Shown: piece after piece, positions 15,906-24,979 of the stretch
How positions within the stretch are numbered: position 1 is the stretch's first letter
How the letters are laid out: every line of letters starts with the position of its first letter
Notes under the pieces: generated by a model
What the model was told of the DNA's origin: nothing
The model's input: only the letters and a program-made list of their open reading frames with translations
Database searches by the model: none
Origin: Sphingobium sp.
GTDB taxonomy: Bacteria > Pseudomonadota > Alphaproteobacteria > Sphingomonadales > Sphingomonadaceae
Length of the DNA: 44,494 bases
Direction of reading: 5' to 3'
Assembly (NCBI GenBank): GCA_017745115.1
Contig: JAGIAA010000022.1
Span: forward strand, 1 to 44,494
Position numbers and translations under genes: made by a program

Positions 15906-16331
15906 TCAGGAGGCACGGCGGCGTTCACTTGCCTGATCGAGCAGCGGGTGGATGTTCGCTTCTTCCCAGGCGAGGTAGGTGAAATAGAAGTCGCGCTGGC
16001 TGCGAACTTCGCGGCAATAAGCCTGCCATTCCTGCTCGATGCGCTTGATCGGCCAACGCTGGATGAGCCCGCTGTGGCGCAGGACGACCTCACGTACGCG
16101 CGAACCATGCTCGGACAGCAGCTTTTCGACCAGGCTATCGGGAGCGCCGGTCCGCAACGCCTCGATCGCCCGACTTTCGCTCGCGAAATGGCTATGGAAG
16201 AGCCCTGTGAAGCCCGTGCGGCCCTTCATTATCTCGGTGAGCTCCGGCCGAACGGGCCTGCTCAGCAACGCGATATATTGGTCCACAAGTGTTCGCAGGC
16301 GATCATGATCGTCCTTGAATTGCACTGACAT
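15906..16331 (-). CDS. Hemerythrin-like four-helix protein, paralogue 1
   Basis: This 141-residue mainly helical protein has a partial hemerythrin iron-ligand pattern: His9 (DDHDRLR), His48-x3-Glu52 (HSHFASES), His75 (SEHGSRV) and Glu123/Glu124 in YLAWEEANIHPLL. The usual histidine four residues before the last acid is Tyr119. It aligns without gaps over the full 141 residues with the neighbouring gene at 16402 and shares W93, W102, AYC (104-106) and YLAWEE. Hemerythrins bind a di-iron centre and sense or store O2, NO or metals. With one ligand replaced, iron binding here is uncertain. It lies downstream of leuB and paralogue 2 in the same direction. Confidence 0.65.
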   Translation of the reverse strand: MSVQFKDDHDRLRTLVDQYIALLSRPVRPELTEIMKGRTGFTGLFHSHFASESRAIEALRTGAPDSLVEKLLSEHGSRVREVVLRHSGLIQRWPIKRIEQEWQAYCREVRSQRDFYFTYLAWEEANIHPLLDQASERRRAS

Positions 16332-16401
16332 GTTGAATTCGACCCATTTTATTTCTTATCCGCCAGCCTAAGCGTAAGAAATTAACAGGCCGTGCAGGTG
16401 G

Positions 16402-16827
16402 TCAGGAGGCGCACGACTGGGGCTGATGCAAATCAAGAAATGGCAGCACCTCGCCTTCTTCCCAGGCGAGATAGGCATGGTAGCGCGGCACAAGCGTCCG
16501 GACCTGGCTGCAATATGCAGGCCATTCGGCGACGATGCGCTGGGGAGTCCACTGTTGGATGAGCGCACTATAATTGGGCATCGCGTCGCGCAGCCTGCGG
16601 CTATATTCGTCCAGCGCCCGGTCCGCCGCATGGTGCGGATCGCCCGTGCGCAATCGATTGAACACCGGACCTTCTTCCGCGACATGAGCGCGCAGAGCGT
16701 TGGAGAGGGCGAACCGCCGCTTCAGAATCTCGGTGATGTCCGGCGCCACGTCGCCGTGGAGCATCGCGACATAGTCCTCGATCATGACCCGCAAATGATC
16801 ATGCTCTTCCTTGTGCTTCTGTCTCAT
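16402..16827 (-). CDS. Hemerythrin-like four-helix protein, paralogue 2
   Basis: At 141 residues it has exactly the same length as paralogue 1. It keeps His9 (EEHDHLR), His48-x3-Glu52 (RAHVAEEGPVF) and Glu123/Glu124 (YLAWEEGEVLPFL). The position of His75 is Tyr75 (DEYSRRL) and residue 119 is again Tyr. So at least two of the usual five histidine ligands are gone, and a full di-iron site is unlikely unless His24, His65/66 or Tyr residues substitute. The invariant Cys106 is shared with paralogue 1. It sits 84 bp after the leuB stop and 70 bp before paralogue 1, all in one direction. No named family could be assigned beyond the hemerythrin-like pattern. Confidence 0.65.
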   Translation of the reverse strand: MRQKHKEEHDHLRVMIEDYVAMLHGDVAPDITEILKRRFALSNALRAHVAEEGPVFNRLRTGDPHHAADRALDEYSRRLRDAMPNYSALIQQWTPQRIVAEWPAYCSQVRTLVPRYHAYLAWEEGEVLPFLDLHQPQSCAS

Positions 16828-16911
16828 ATACGGCGTCCAACCCTTTGGGCAGGCGTGCTTCCCGCCTTCATCGAGTTGTCCTAGCCGCCAAGGGTTAAGG
16901 CGGTCTTTCCG

Positions 16912-17961
16912 CTACGTCAGAGCGGCGATCACCGCATCGCCCATTTCGCTGGTCGACATGCCCCCGGCAATGTCGGCCGTGCGAGCGCCGCCCGCCAGCG
17001 CCCGCGCGACCGCATGGTCGATCCGGTCAGCGTCGTCCGCCAGGCCAAGCGAGAAGCGCAGCATCATGGCGGCGGACAGGATCGTCGCCAGCGGATTGGC
17101 CTTGCCCTGCCCGGCAATGTCGGGCGCGCTGCCGTGGATCGGCTCGTAGAGACCCTTGCCGTCAGCATCAAGCGAGGCCGAGGCAAGCAGGCCGATCGAG
17201 CCGACGCACATGCTGGCCTGATCCGAGAGGATGTCGCCGAACAGGTTGCCGGTGACGATCACGTCGAACTGGCCGGGATTGCGCACCAGCTGCATGGCGG
17301 CATTGTCGACATACATGTGGCTGAGCTGGACGTCGGGATAGTCGGCATGCACCTGGATCACGACGTCGCGCCAGAGCTGGCTCGTCTCGAGCACATTGGC
17401 TTTGTCGACCGAGCATAGCAGGCCGCGCCGCGCCTGGGCGGCCCTGAACGCAGAATGCGCGATACGACGCACCTCACCCTCGTCATAGGACATGATGTCA
17501 TAGCCCTCGCGCAGGCCCTCGGCAGTCGTCCTCATACCTTTTTCGCCGAAATAGACGTCGCCGTTGAGTTCGCGCACGATCAGCAGGTCGATGGCGCGCG
17601 CCACTTCCGGCCGAAGCGTCGAGGCGTCGGTCAGTTCGGGAAAGCATCTGGCGGGGCGCAGGTTCGAGAAGAGCGTCAGCTCCTTGCGCAGGCCCAGGAT
17701 CGCCTGCTCGGGGCGCAGATGCCGTTCAAGCGCGTCGCAGGTCGGATCGCCGACCGCACCGAACAGGATCGCATCGGCCCGTTTTGCAAGATCCAGCGTC
17801 TCGGGCGGCAGCGGATGGCCCTTGGCGTGATAGGCCGCGCCGCCGACCGGCGCCTCCTCGAAGACGAGACCCGGAACGGCAATCGCATCAAGCACGCGCC
17901 TGGCCTCGGCGATGACCTCGGGCCCAATTCCGTCTCCGGGCAGCAACGCGACGAGCATCAA
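16912..17961 (-). CDS. leuB: 3-isopropylmalate dehydrogenase
   Basis: The 349-residue enzyme oxidises and decarboxylates 3-isopropylmalate with NAD in leucine synthesis. Motifs visible are [15 protein letters not shown] at the N-terminus, [25 protein letters not shown] (substrate arginines), [29 protein letters not shown] with the catalytic Lys, and [14 protein letters not shown] (metal-binding Asp pair), followed by [15 protein letters not shown] for NAD. Length and motifs fit LeuB rather than isocitrate or tartrate dehydrogenase. It starts 51 bp after recO and is followed by the two hemerythrin-like genes. leuA, leuC and leuD are not in the window. Confidence 0.96.
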   Translation of the reverse strand: MMLVALLPGDGIGPEVIAEARRVLDAIAVPGLVFEEAPVGGAAYHAKGHPLPPETLDLAKRADAILFGAVGDPTCDALERHLRPEQAILGLRKELTLFSNLRPARCFPELTDASTLRPEVARAIDLLIVRELNGDVYFGEKGMRTTAEGLREGYDIMSYDEGEVRRIAHSAFRAAQARRGLLCSVDKANVLETSQLWRDVVIQVHADYPDVQLSHMYVDNAAMQLVRNPGQFDVIVTGNLFGDILSDQASMCVGSIGLLASASLDADGKGLYEPIHGSAPDIAGQGKANPLATILSAAMMLRFSLGLADDADRIDHAVARALAGGARTADIAGGMSTSEMGDAVIAALT

Positions 17962-18012
17962 CCTATCCTCTCAAGCCTTAATCCGGCGGGACGCATATGG
18001 CCCGGCCCGCCC

Positions 18013-18747
18013 TCACGCAACCGCTCTTTTCAGCCGCTCGACCAGCCGTTCGCGCGCAGCGAGGACATCGGCACGGCGATCCGTCAGCAACGACTGCTCG
18101 ACGAACCGCCCGGTCAACGCAAAGCCGGCCAGGATGTCGCCCCAATCCGGCTGGCCGCCTTCGGACAGAAAGCGCGGCAGCCGCAACAGTTTGTGCTCAT
18201 GCCCGACCGCGCCCTCGACGCTTACCGCCCGCCCCGTGCGCGGGCTCAAATAGGCAAGGTCCTCTCGCGCGCCGGTCGCGGCACATTCGGACAGGTCGAG
18301 ACCGAAGCCCAGTTCGCCCAGCAGGAGCAACTCGTAGCGCACCAGCGCAACCGCCCAGCCCCGCGCGGCGGGCGCGGCCTCGACTGCATCGAGCACGGCG
18401 GACAGCGCCGAGTGGACGGCCGGATAGGGATACCCCTCCGGCAATGCCGCGGCCGTCAGCGCACAGGCCCAATCGATGGCTGCAGCCGGCAGCGGTTCGC
18501 TGAGCAATGGCCCGCGGCTCTGCACCAGCTCGACCGAAAGGCTCGCAAGCTGATCGGCGGTGCGGGCCCGGAACGTCCCGCGCACGACATTGCCAGGGAT
18601 CAGCACCGGCCGCATCCGGCTCGACCGCCCGCCCTGCACATAGCCCCCGAGCAATCCTGCCTCTGCCGTCAGTGCGCGCACGATTGCGCCATGTTCGCCG
18701 TGCGGGCGGACGGCGCAGACGATGGCGCTGGCGGTGAGGTTGGTCAT
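18013..18747 (-). CDS. recO: DNA repair protein RecO
   Basis: The 244-residue protein helps load RecA on SSB-coated DNA with RecR in recombinational repair. The N-terminal OB fold reads [24 protein letters not shown], then [15 protein letters not shown] and LVQSRGPLL, as in alphaproteobacterial RecO. The helical C-terminal part has [23 protein letters not shown] and ends [11 protein letters not shown]. The region of the zinc-binding cysteines found in some RecO proteins has only one Cys here, as in many alphaproteobacteria. It starts at ATG 18747, divergent from the FKBP gene, and leuB follows. Confidence 0.92.
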   Translation of the reverse strand: MTNLTASAIVCAVRPHGEHGAIVRALTAEAGLLGGYVQGGRSSRMRPVLIPGNVVRGTFRARTADQLASLSVELVQSRGPLLSEPLPAAAIDWACALTAAALPEGYPYPAVHSALSAVLDAVEAAPAARGWAVALVRYELLLLGELGFGLDLSECAATGAREDLAYLSPRTGRAVSVEGAVGHEHKLLRLPRFLSEGGQPDWGDILAGFALTGRFVEQSLLTDRRADVLAARERLVERLKRAVA

Positions 18748-18854
18748 GCCCGCCTCATAAGCCAGCCCGGGTCCAACCGCTATCCGTTCGACGACTATTG
18801 ATCCTCACACCATTTCCGACGATGGCCGTGCAAACAACGAGAGGAAGTCACTCA

Positions 18855-19385
18855 GTGCAGCATTGGAAATGGATTGCAGCGGCAGCGCTTGCGGCAGCGG
18901 CGTTCCCCGCACCGCTTTTCGCGCAGGACGATCAAAGCTTCGCGCCCGAGCAGGCGCAGGCAGCGCCCAAGGATCTCTCGCAGGACGCCGCCTGGCTGAA
19001 CCAGCAGATGCTCGCGCTTGCCAAGCTGCACTGGCAGGACGGCTGGCGCATCCTGCCCGGCGGCATCCGCATTCGTCCGATCAGCGGCGACGGATCGGGT
19101 CCGCATCCGTCGGTCAGCGACGTCATCAAGCTCAATTATGAAGGCCGGCTCACCGACGGTACGGTGTTCGACAGCAGCTTCGCGCGCGGCGAGCCGGAGG
19201 TGTTTCCACTCAGTCAGCTGATCCGCGGCTGGCAGATGGCCGTGCCGCAAATGGGCGTCGGCGACACCGCCGAAATCGCGATCCCGGCAGAATTTGCTTA
19301 TGGTCCAAGACGTAAGGGCCCGATTCCGGGCGGCGCGACGCTCTTCTTCAAAATTGAATTGCTCGGCATCGCCCCGCGGAATTAG
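18855..19385 (+). CDS. Exported FKBP-type peptidyl-prolyl isomerase
   Basis: From a GTG at 18855 the protein has 176 residues: a signal peptide (VQHWKWIAAAALAAAAFPAP, then LFAQ) followed by a short linker and one FKBP domain. AGAGGAAG 8 nt upstream supports this start; ATG 18822 and TTG 18798 are in frame but would add residues before the signal peptide. The FKBP core has VIKLNYEGRLTDGTVFDSSF, EVFPLSQLIRGWQMAVPQM, IPAEFAYGPRRKGPIPGG and LFFKIELLGI. It catalyses cis-trans isomerisation of prolyl bonds during folding of periplasmic proteins. It is divergent from recO and is followed by mlaA. Confidence 0.9.
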   Translation: MQHWKWIAAAALAAAAFPAPLFAQDDQSFAPEQAQAAPKDLSQDAAWLNQQMLALAKLHWQDGWRILPGGIRIRPISGDGSGPHPSVSDVIKLNYEGRLTDGTVFDSSFARGEPEVFPLSQLIRGWQMAVPQMGVGDTAEIAIPAEFAYGPRRKGPIPGGATLFFKIELLGIAPRN

Positions 19386-19522
19386 TACTTTCGTAGGAAA
19401 AGATGCCGGCTGAGTCCGGAAATGGCCGATCGGCGTCGTCCTGTTGATGGGAGCGGATGGGGATCGGCACTCATGGCAAGACTGGATTTCGATAACACGG
19501 GCGCCCTGGCGGAAGGTCAGGG

Positions 19523-20449
19523 ATGAGCGGATCCATCATCATGGCGGCGGCGCTGATCATTTGCGGCCCCTCCGACATCGGCAACAAGCCGGACATCGCC
19601 ATCGGACAGGCTTTCGCGGCAGCGGGCATCGCGCCCGAAGCGAGCGAGAATTGTTCAACCGCACCAGCGGATACAGTCGCGACTGCCGAACAGGCCGCGC
19701 CTGAAGGACCGGTCACGCCGGATCAGGACGGGGAAGCGATCGTCGTCACAGGACGGCAGCATGCGCCGAAAAGCGATCCGCTGCAGGGCATGAACCTCAA
19801 AACCTTTGCCGTGGCACAAGCCGTCGACGGCACCTTCATCAAACCGGCGGCCATGACCTACGCGAAGACCGTGCCCGAGCCGGCGCGCATGGGCATACGC
19901 AATTTCTTCCGCAATCTTCACGAGCCCATCGTCGCGCTGAACTTCCTGCTTCAGCTCAAACCCGGCAAGGCGCTCAAGACGCTCGGCAGATTCGCGGTCA
20001 ACAGCACGGTGGGCGGGGCCGGCCTGTTCGACATGGCGAAGAAGAAGCCATTCAACCTGCCCTATCGCCCCAATGGTTTCGCCAATACGCTGGCTTATTA
20101 CGGCGTGAAGCCGGGACCGTTCTTCTACTTGCCGCTGATCGGACCCACGACGGCGCGCGATCTCTTCGGACTCGCGCTCGACACCACGGCGATGCCGACG
20201 TCCGGGCTCGCGCCGCTCAGGGGCAAGGTTTACACCGCGTCCTCCACGGCCGCCAAGACGGTCGACGCGCGGTCTGAAAGCAATGACGGGCTCAATGCCG
20301 TGATCGAGCAGAACCCGCACGGCTATTCGACCATTCGCGAGGCCTATCTCGCCAAGCGCGAAGCCGAGGTCGCCGAACTGCATGGCTCGTCCGGGCCGAA
20401 GCCGGCGGAGCTGGCTATGGCTGACAAGTCCGTCGCCGCGGCTGACTGA
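19523..20449 (+). CDS. mlaA: MlaA/VacJ family outer-membrane lipid-asymmetry protein
   Basis: This 308-residue member of the MlaA family removes misplaced phospholipids from the outer leaflet of the outer membrane. Family motifs start near residue 85: DPLQGMNLKTFAVAQAVDG, VPEPARMGIRNFFRNLHEP, LGRFAVNSTVGGAGLFDMA, GFANTLAYYGVKPGPFFYLP and IGPTTARDL. GGAAGGTCAGGG just upstream fixes ATG 19523. The N-terminus is short and hydrophobic (IIMAAALIIC) with Cys14 at a possible but poor lipobox (LIIC, Ile at -1). Residues 71-78 read EAIVVTGR, a motif typical of sphingomonad TonB-dependent receptors. No other mla gene is nearby. Confidence 0.9.
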   Translation: MSGSIIMAAALIICGPSDIGNKPDIAIGQAFAAAGIAPEASENCSTAPADTVATAEQAAPEGPVTPDQDGEAIVVTGRQHAPKSDPLQGMNLKTFAVAQAVDGTFIKPAAMTYAKTVPEPARMGIRNFFRNLHEPIVALNFLLQLKPGKALKTLGRFAVNSTVGGAGLFDMAKKKPFNLPYRPNGFANTLAYYGVKPGPFFYLPLIGPTTARDLFGLALDTTAMPTSGLAPLRGKVYTASSTAAKTVDARSESNDGLNAVIEQNPHGYSTIREAYLAKREAEVAELHGSSGPKPAELAMADKSVAAAD

Positions 20450-20483
20450 GTTCCAGACGCTGATCCACCCATATTGAACCGCT

Positions 20484-20504
20484 CGTCATTGCTCGCAACG
20501 ACGG
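20484..20504. repeat. Degenerate half of family C repeat
   Basis: CGTCATTGCTCGCAACGACG resembles one half of the family C element at 10718, in the gap between the convergent mlaA and tpiA genes. Next to it TCC-GGGG-ATCAA-CCCC-TGGA (about 20513-20532) can form a short stem that may act as a weak terminator. Confidence 0.45.
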
Positions 20505-20563
20505 TCCAAGTCCGGGGATCAACCCCTGGACGCCCTCAACCCCTGGCCTCCTGGCCTCGGTGA

Positions 20564-21313
20564 TCAGGCCGCTTCGATAATCGGGCCGAACTTGGCCGCT
20601 GTCAGGCTTGCGCCGCCGACCAGGGCACCGTCGACATTGGCCGTGTGCAGCAGCTCGGCCGCATTCTCCCCGCTTACCGACCCGCCGTAGAGAATGCGCA
20701 TCGCATTGCCGCTCGCGTCGCCGAGCGCCTTGACCAGCGTGGCGCGCAGCGCCGCGTGCATCGCCTCGACCTGGCTGGGGCTCGCGACCTTGCCGGTGCC
20801 AATCGCCCAGACCGGCTCATAGGCGATGGTCAGCCAGGCGGCGTCCGCGCCCTCGGGCAGCGACGCGACGAGCTGATCGGAGACAAAAGCATGCGCCACG
20901 TCGTCGCCCTGCTCGCGCGTATCCAGCGTCTCCCCGACGCACAGCACGACCGACAGGCCATGCGCATGCGCACGCGCCGCCTTGGCCGCCACGTCCGCAT
21001 TCGTTTCATGCTGATATTGTCGGCGCTCGCTATGCCCGACGATGGTGCCCTTGGCACCCGCTTCGCTGAGCATCGCCGCTGAGAGATTGCCGGTAAAAGC
21101 GCCTGATTCGGCCTGGTGCACGTCCTGCGCCCCGATCGTCGCATGGTTCACGCGGGCTGCTGCCGAAGCGATCAGCGTGGCCGGCACGAACAAGGCGACA
21201 TCGATGTCGCCGCGGCCACGGGCCAGCGCGTCGATCGCACTCACATCCTCCAACTGGGCCGCGAGGCCGTTCATCTTCCAGTTCCCCGCGATCAGCTTGC
21301 GTCGCTGCGTCAT
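20564..21313 (-). CDS. tpiA: Triose-phosphate isomerase
   Basis: This 249-residue TIM-barrel enzyme interconverts dihydroxyacetone phosphate and glyceraldehyde 3-phosphate. MTQRRKLIAGNWKMNG holds the active-site Asn and Lys. GHSERRQ holds the catalytic His, and AYEPVWAIGTGKVAS holds the catalytic Glu and the closing loop. The phosphate-binding segments YGGSVSG and VGGASL are intact. ATG 21313 follows AAGGGAAGG and GAGGA. It has a divergent promoter region in common with the ppiD-like gene and no operon partner downstream. Confidence 0.97.
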   Translation of the reverse strand: MTQRRKLIAGNWKMNGLAAQLEDVSAIDALARGRGDIDVALFVPATLIASAAARVNHATIGAQDVHQAESGAFTGNLSAAMLSEAGAKGTIVGHSERRQYQHETNADVAAKAARAHAHGLSVVLCVGETLDTREQGDDVAHAFVSDQLVASLPEGADAAWLTIAYEPVWAIGTGKVASPSQVEAMHAALRATLVKALGDASGNAMRILYGGSVSGENAAELLHTANVDGALVGGASLTAAKFGPIIEAA

Positions 21314-21422
21314 TCCTCGGCCTTCCCTTTGCTGCACATTGGGTTGCTCAAATTGCACGCGCCCGATGGACGGCGCGGACCGCTTTGTCCAGCCCCGGCG
21401 GCCGCCGCTTGGCAAAGCATGC

Positions 21423-21451
21423 TTGATGCAGGCCGATGCCGGCCCTAAAGC
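21423..21451 (+). promoter_or_regulatory. Candidate promoter for the ppiD-trpE unit
   Basis: TTGATG (21423-21428) and TAAAGC (21446-21451) are 17 bp apart in the 178-bp divergent region, 40 bp before the ppiD-like start. The match is moderate. No trp leader peptide or tandem-Trp attenuator was seen upstream of ppiD or trpE. Confidence 0.3.
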
Positions 21452-21491
21452 GGCTCGCCATACGTCATCGGCGATCATCGGATAGAAACAC

Positions 21492-23450
21492 ATGCAATTC
21501 TTCAGGCGCCTCGTCAGGTCCAATGCCGGCAAATATGGCGCGCTCGGCCTCCTGCTGCTGATCTTCATCGCATTCGCGGCAGGCGACATCACGGGATCGG
21601 GCGGCCTCGGCGTCCTGAGCGGCGGCAGTTCGACGCAGGTCGCGAAGATTGGCAGCCAGTCGGTCACCGTGGCCGAATTGCAGAGTCGCACGCAGCGGCT
21701 TTTCGAGCGCCTGCGCGAACAGCGGCCCGAACTCACCATGGCGCAGTTCATCGCCCAAGGCGGCCTCAAGCAGGTCGCCGACGAGATGATCGCGATGAAG
21801 TCGCTGATCGCTTATGGCGAGAAGCACGGCATGCGCGTGTCCAAGAAGCTCGTCGATGCCGAGATCGCACGTATACCGGCCTTCCAGGGCGCCACCGGCA
21901 CCTTCGACGAAAACCAGTTCAAGGCCATGCTTGCGCAGCAGCGCATCTCGGAAAAGGAGCTGCGCGAGGAATTTGCCGGCAACATCATCCGCCAGCACCT
22001 GCTTCTCGCTGCCGGCGCTGGCGCCCGCGCGCCCGAGAGCCTGGTCCCGCCTTACGCGGCCATGCTGATCGAATTGCGCGAGGGCGAGGTTATCGGCGTC
22101 CCTTCAGCCGCATTCGCGCCGACGCGCGCGGCCACCGATGCCGAGCTTCGGGGCTATTACACGGCCCATCCCGATGAGTTCACCCTGCCTGAGCAGCGCA
22201 AGCTTCGCTACATCCTGCTCGACCGGACGCGTTTCGACGCGCAGGCAACGCCCACCGACGCCGATCTGGCGACCGCCTACAAGGACCGCGCCGCCAATTT
22301 CGCGGCGCGGCAGACGCGCGACGTCACACAGCTCATCGTGCCCACCCAGGCCCAGGCCAAGGATCTCGCTGCCAAGGCCGCCGGCGGGAAATCGCTCAAC
22401 GACCTCGCCAAGGAAGCAGGCCTCTCGGCAGCCCGCCTGACCGCGCTCGACCAGGTCGGCCTCGCTGCCCAAGCCGGGCAGGAAGCCACCAAGGCGGCCT
22501 TCGCAGCGTCCAAGGGCCAGCTGGTCGGACCGTTCAAGGTCGCGCTCGGCTGGTCGCTCGTCCGCGTCGAGAACATCACCCAGATTCCGGGCAAGACGCT
22601 GGAGCAGGCCAAGCCCGAGCTCATTCCGATCATCCGCGACCAGAAGTCCAAGCAGCTGTTCGCCGATTTCGTGAACGGGCTCGACGGCAAGCTCGGCGAA
22701 GGCGCAACGCTCGACGAGGTCGCCAAGACCAACAATCTGCAGGTCGTCGAAACGCCGTTCATCACCGGCCAGGGCCGCAATCTGCGCGATCCCGATTTCA
22801 AGCTGGACCCGGCGCTTTCGGCGCTTCTCAAGCCCGCCTTCGCCATGTCGGCCGGCGACGACGCGCAAATCATTCCGGTCAAGCCCGATGAACAGGTCGC
22901 CGTGCTCGCACCCGGTGAAGTCGTGCCCTCCGGCCCTGCGCCGTTCGACGAGGTGCGCAAGGCGGCGGAAGTCAGCTGGAAGCTCGCGCAAGGATCAACC
23001 CAGGCGCGGGTGGCCGCCGACAAGCTGACGGCATTGCTCAACAAGGGCGTGGCGCCCGACGAAGCGCTGAAGCAAGCCGGCGTCCTCAGCCCGGAACGCA
23101 AGCCGATTGCCATACGCCGGGCCGAACTCGGCCAATATCAAGGCAAGGTTCCGGCGCCGATTACGGCGGCGCTGACGATGCGCGCGGGCTCGGCGCGACT
23201 TGTGCCGATGGATCGCAATGCGGGCTTCATCGTCGTTCGCCTCGAGAAGATCACCGAAGCGGATCCGCGCGGCAATGCCTCGCTCATGCAGTCGACGCGC
23301 GCCGGCCTCGCCAATGTGCTGGGCAGCGAATATGCAGGACAGCTCACGGCGGCGATCGAGAAGGACATCGACGTCCAGCGCAACCCGACCGCCATGGCCG
23401 CGGTCGAGAAGGCGCTGCGCGATGCCAGCAGCCCGACGCCGCAGCAATAA
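21492..23450 (+). CDS. PpiD-like membrane-anchored peptidyl-prolyl isomerase/chaperone
   Basis: The 652-residue protein has a single N-terminal TM anchor (about 14-31, YGALGLLLLIFIAFAAG) and the rest in the periplasm. After a Ser/Gly linker comes a SurA/PpiD N-terminal chaperone region (VGSQSVTVAELQ-like start, ISEKELREEFAGNIIRQHLL). A parvulin-like domain lies about 255-365 (RQTRDVTQLIVPTQAQAKDL, GPFKVALGWSLVRVENI), and a second helical region follows. It assists folding of exported proteins at the inner membrane. The start lacks a strong ribosome site. The gene ends 11 bp before trpE, a close linkage common in sphingomonads, so it is probably cotranscribed with trpE though unrelated in function. 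Confidence 0.88.
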   Translation: MQFFRRLVRSNAGKYGALGLLLLIFIAFAAGDITGSGGLGVLSGGSSTQVAKIGSQSVTVAELQSRTQRLFERLREQRPELTMAQFIAQGGLKQVADEMIAMKSLIAYGEKHGMRVSKKLVDAEIARIPAFQGATGTFDENQFKAMLAQQRISEKELREEFAGNIIRQHLLLAAGAGARAPESLVPPYAAMLIELREGEVIGVPSAAFAPTRAATDAELRGYYTAHPDEFTLPEQRKLRYILLDRTRFDAQATPTDADLATAYKDRAANFAARQTRDVTQLIVPTQAQAKDLAAKAAGGKSLNDLAKEAGLSAARLTALDQVGLAAQAGQEATKAAFAASKGQLVGPFKVALGWSLVRVENITQIPGKTLEQAKPELIPIIRDQKSKQLFADFVNGLDGKLGEGATLDEVAKTNNLQVVETPFITGQGRNLRDPDFKLDPALSALLKPAFAMSAGDDAQIIPVKPDEQVAVLAPGEVVPSGPAPFDEVRKAAEVSWKLAQGSTQARVAADKLTALLNKGVAPDEALKQAGVLSPERKPIAIRRAELGQYQGKVPAPITAALTMRAGSARLVPMDRNAGFIVVRLEKITEADPRGNASLMQSTRAGLANVLGSEYAGQLTAAIEKDIDVQRNPTAMAAVEKALRDASSPTPQQ

Positions 23451-23461
23451 AGGCTTTCGAC

Positions 23462-24979
23462 TTGAGCAGTCCCGCCGACAGTCATGCCAGTGCGCGCGCC
23501 GCGCTTGAGGCTGGCCGCTCGGCACTCGTCTGGCAGCGGCTCATCGCGGATACCGAAACACCGGTCTCCGCGGCGCTGAAGCTCATCGAGCCCGGCCGCG
23601 GCGATTTCATCCTGGAATCGGTCGAGGGCGGTGCCACGCGCGGCCGTTACAGCCTCGTCGGTCTCGCGCCGGATCTCGTCTTCCGCGCGAACGGCACAGA
23701 CTGCGAGATCAACCGCAACTGGCGCACGGATCGCGAGGCGTTCCAGCCGCTCACCAGCGACCCGCTGGCGGGCCTGCGGGCGCTCGTCGCCGAATGCCGC
23801 GCGGACGTCGCGCCGGAACTGCCCCCCGCGCTCGCCTGCCTCGTCGGCTACTTCGCCTATGAAACCATCGGCTTGGTCGAGAAGCTGCCCCGTGCGCCCG
23901 ATAACGGTCTCGGCACGCCAGACATGCTGTTCGTGCGGCCAACGGTCGTGCTGGTCTTCGATCGGCTCGCCGACGTACTCTATATCGTCGCGCCGGTCTG
24001 GGCTGGAGAAACAGGCGACATCGACCGCGCTCTGGCAACAGCATCGGACCGCATCGAGGACGTCGCGGCCCAGCTCGCAGCGCCGCTCGCCCGCAACACG
24101 ACGGCCGATCTCAATCCCGACGATATCGCCATGACGCCGGTCATGGCGCCGGGCCGCTATCACGACATGGTGCTGAAAGCGAAAGACTATATCGTCGCCG
24201 GCGACATCTTCCAGGTCGTGCTTGCGCAGCGCTTCACCACGCCCTTCACCCTGCCCCCGCTCGATCTCTATCGCGCACTGCGGCGGATCAATCCCTCGCC
24301 GTTCCTCTACCATCTCGACCTGCCGGGCTTTGCCCTCACCGGCTCATCCCCGGAGATTCTGGTTCGCGTGCGCGACGGCGAAGTCACGATCCGCCCAATC
24401 GCCGGCACGCGCCCGCGCGGCAAGACCGCTGCCGAGGATATCGAGAACCGCGATTCCCTGCTCGCCGATCCCAAGGAGCGCGCGGAGCATCTCATGCTGC
24501 TCGATCTCGGCCGCAACGACGTCGGCCGCGTCGCGAGCGCCGGGACGGTCAAGGTCACCGACAGCTACATGGTCGAGTTCTACAGCCATGTGATGCACAT
24601 CGTCTCGAACGTGGTCGGCAAGCTTGCGCCCGAAAAGGATGCGCTCGATGCCCTGTTCGCGGGCTTCCCTGCCGGCACCGTTTCAGGCGCGCCCAAGGTC
24701 CGGGCCTGCGAGATCATTGCCGAACTGGAGCCGGAATCGCGCGGGCCTTATGCGGGCGGCGTCGGCTACTTCTCGCCGGACGGCAATATGGACAGCTGCA
24801 TCGTGCTGCGCACCGCGCTGATCAAGGACGGCGTCATGCATGTCCAGGCCGGTGCCGGCATCGTCGCGGACTCCCAGCCGGAGTATGAGCAGCGCGAGTG
24901 CGAAGCCAAATCCGGCGCGCTCTTCGCCGCCGGTCGCGAGGCCGTCCGCGTCGCAAGGGGCAGCGGCTTCGGCCAGTAA
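23462..24979 (+). CDS. trpE: Anthranilate synthase component I
   Basis: This 505-residue enzyme converts chorismate to anthranilate with ammonia supplied by TrpG, the first step of tryptophan synthesis. The feedback site is in FILESVEGGATRGRYSLVG (about 50-68; the LLES motif reads ILES). The catalytic part has AGDIFQVVLAQRF, the RPIAGTRPRG segment, LLDLGRNDVGRV and FPAGTVSGAPKVRACEII. The start is TTG 23462 with AAAGG upstream; no in-frame ATG lies before the conserved N-terminus. The last codons Phe-Gly-Gln-stop are repeated twice more right after the stop. trpG is not adjacent but 4.5 kb downstream. Confidence 0.96.
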   Translation: MSSPADSHASARAALEAGRSALVWQRLIADTETPVSAALKLIEPGRGDFILESVEGGATRGRYSLVGLAPDLVFRANGTDCEINRNWRTDREAFQPLTSDPLAGLRALVAECRADVAPELPPALACLVGYFAYETIGLVEKLPRAPDNGLGTPDMLFVRPTVVLVFDRLADVLYIVAPVWAGETGDIDRALATASDRIEDVAAQLAAPLARNTTADLNPDDIAMTPVMAPGRYHDMVLKAKDYIVAGDIFQVVLAQRFTTPFTLPPLDLYRALRRINPSPFLYHLDLPGFALTGSSPEILVRVRDGEVTIRPIAGTRPRGKTAAEDIENRDSLLADPKERAEHLMLLDLGRNDVGRVASAGTVKVTDSYMVEFYSHVMHIVSNVVGKLAPEKDALDALFAGFPAGTVSGAPKVRACEIIAELEPESRGPYAGGVGYFSPDGNMDSCIVLRTALIKDGVMHVQAGAGIVADSQPEYEQRECEAKSGALFAAGREAVRVARGSGFGQ

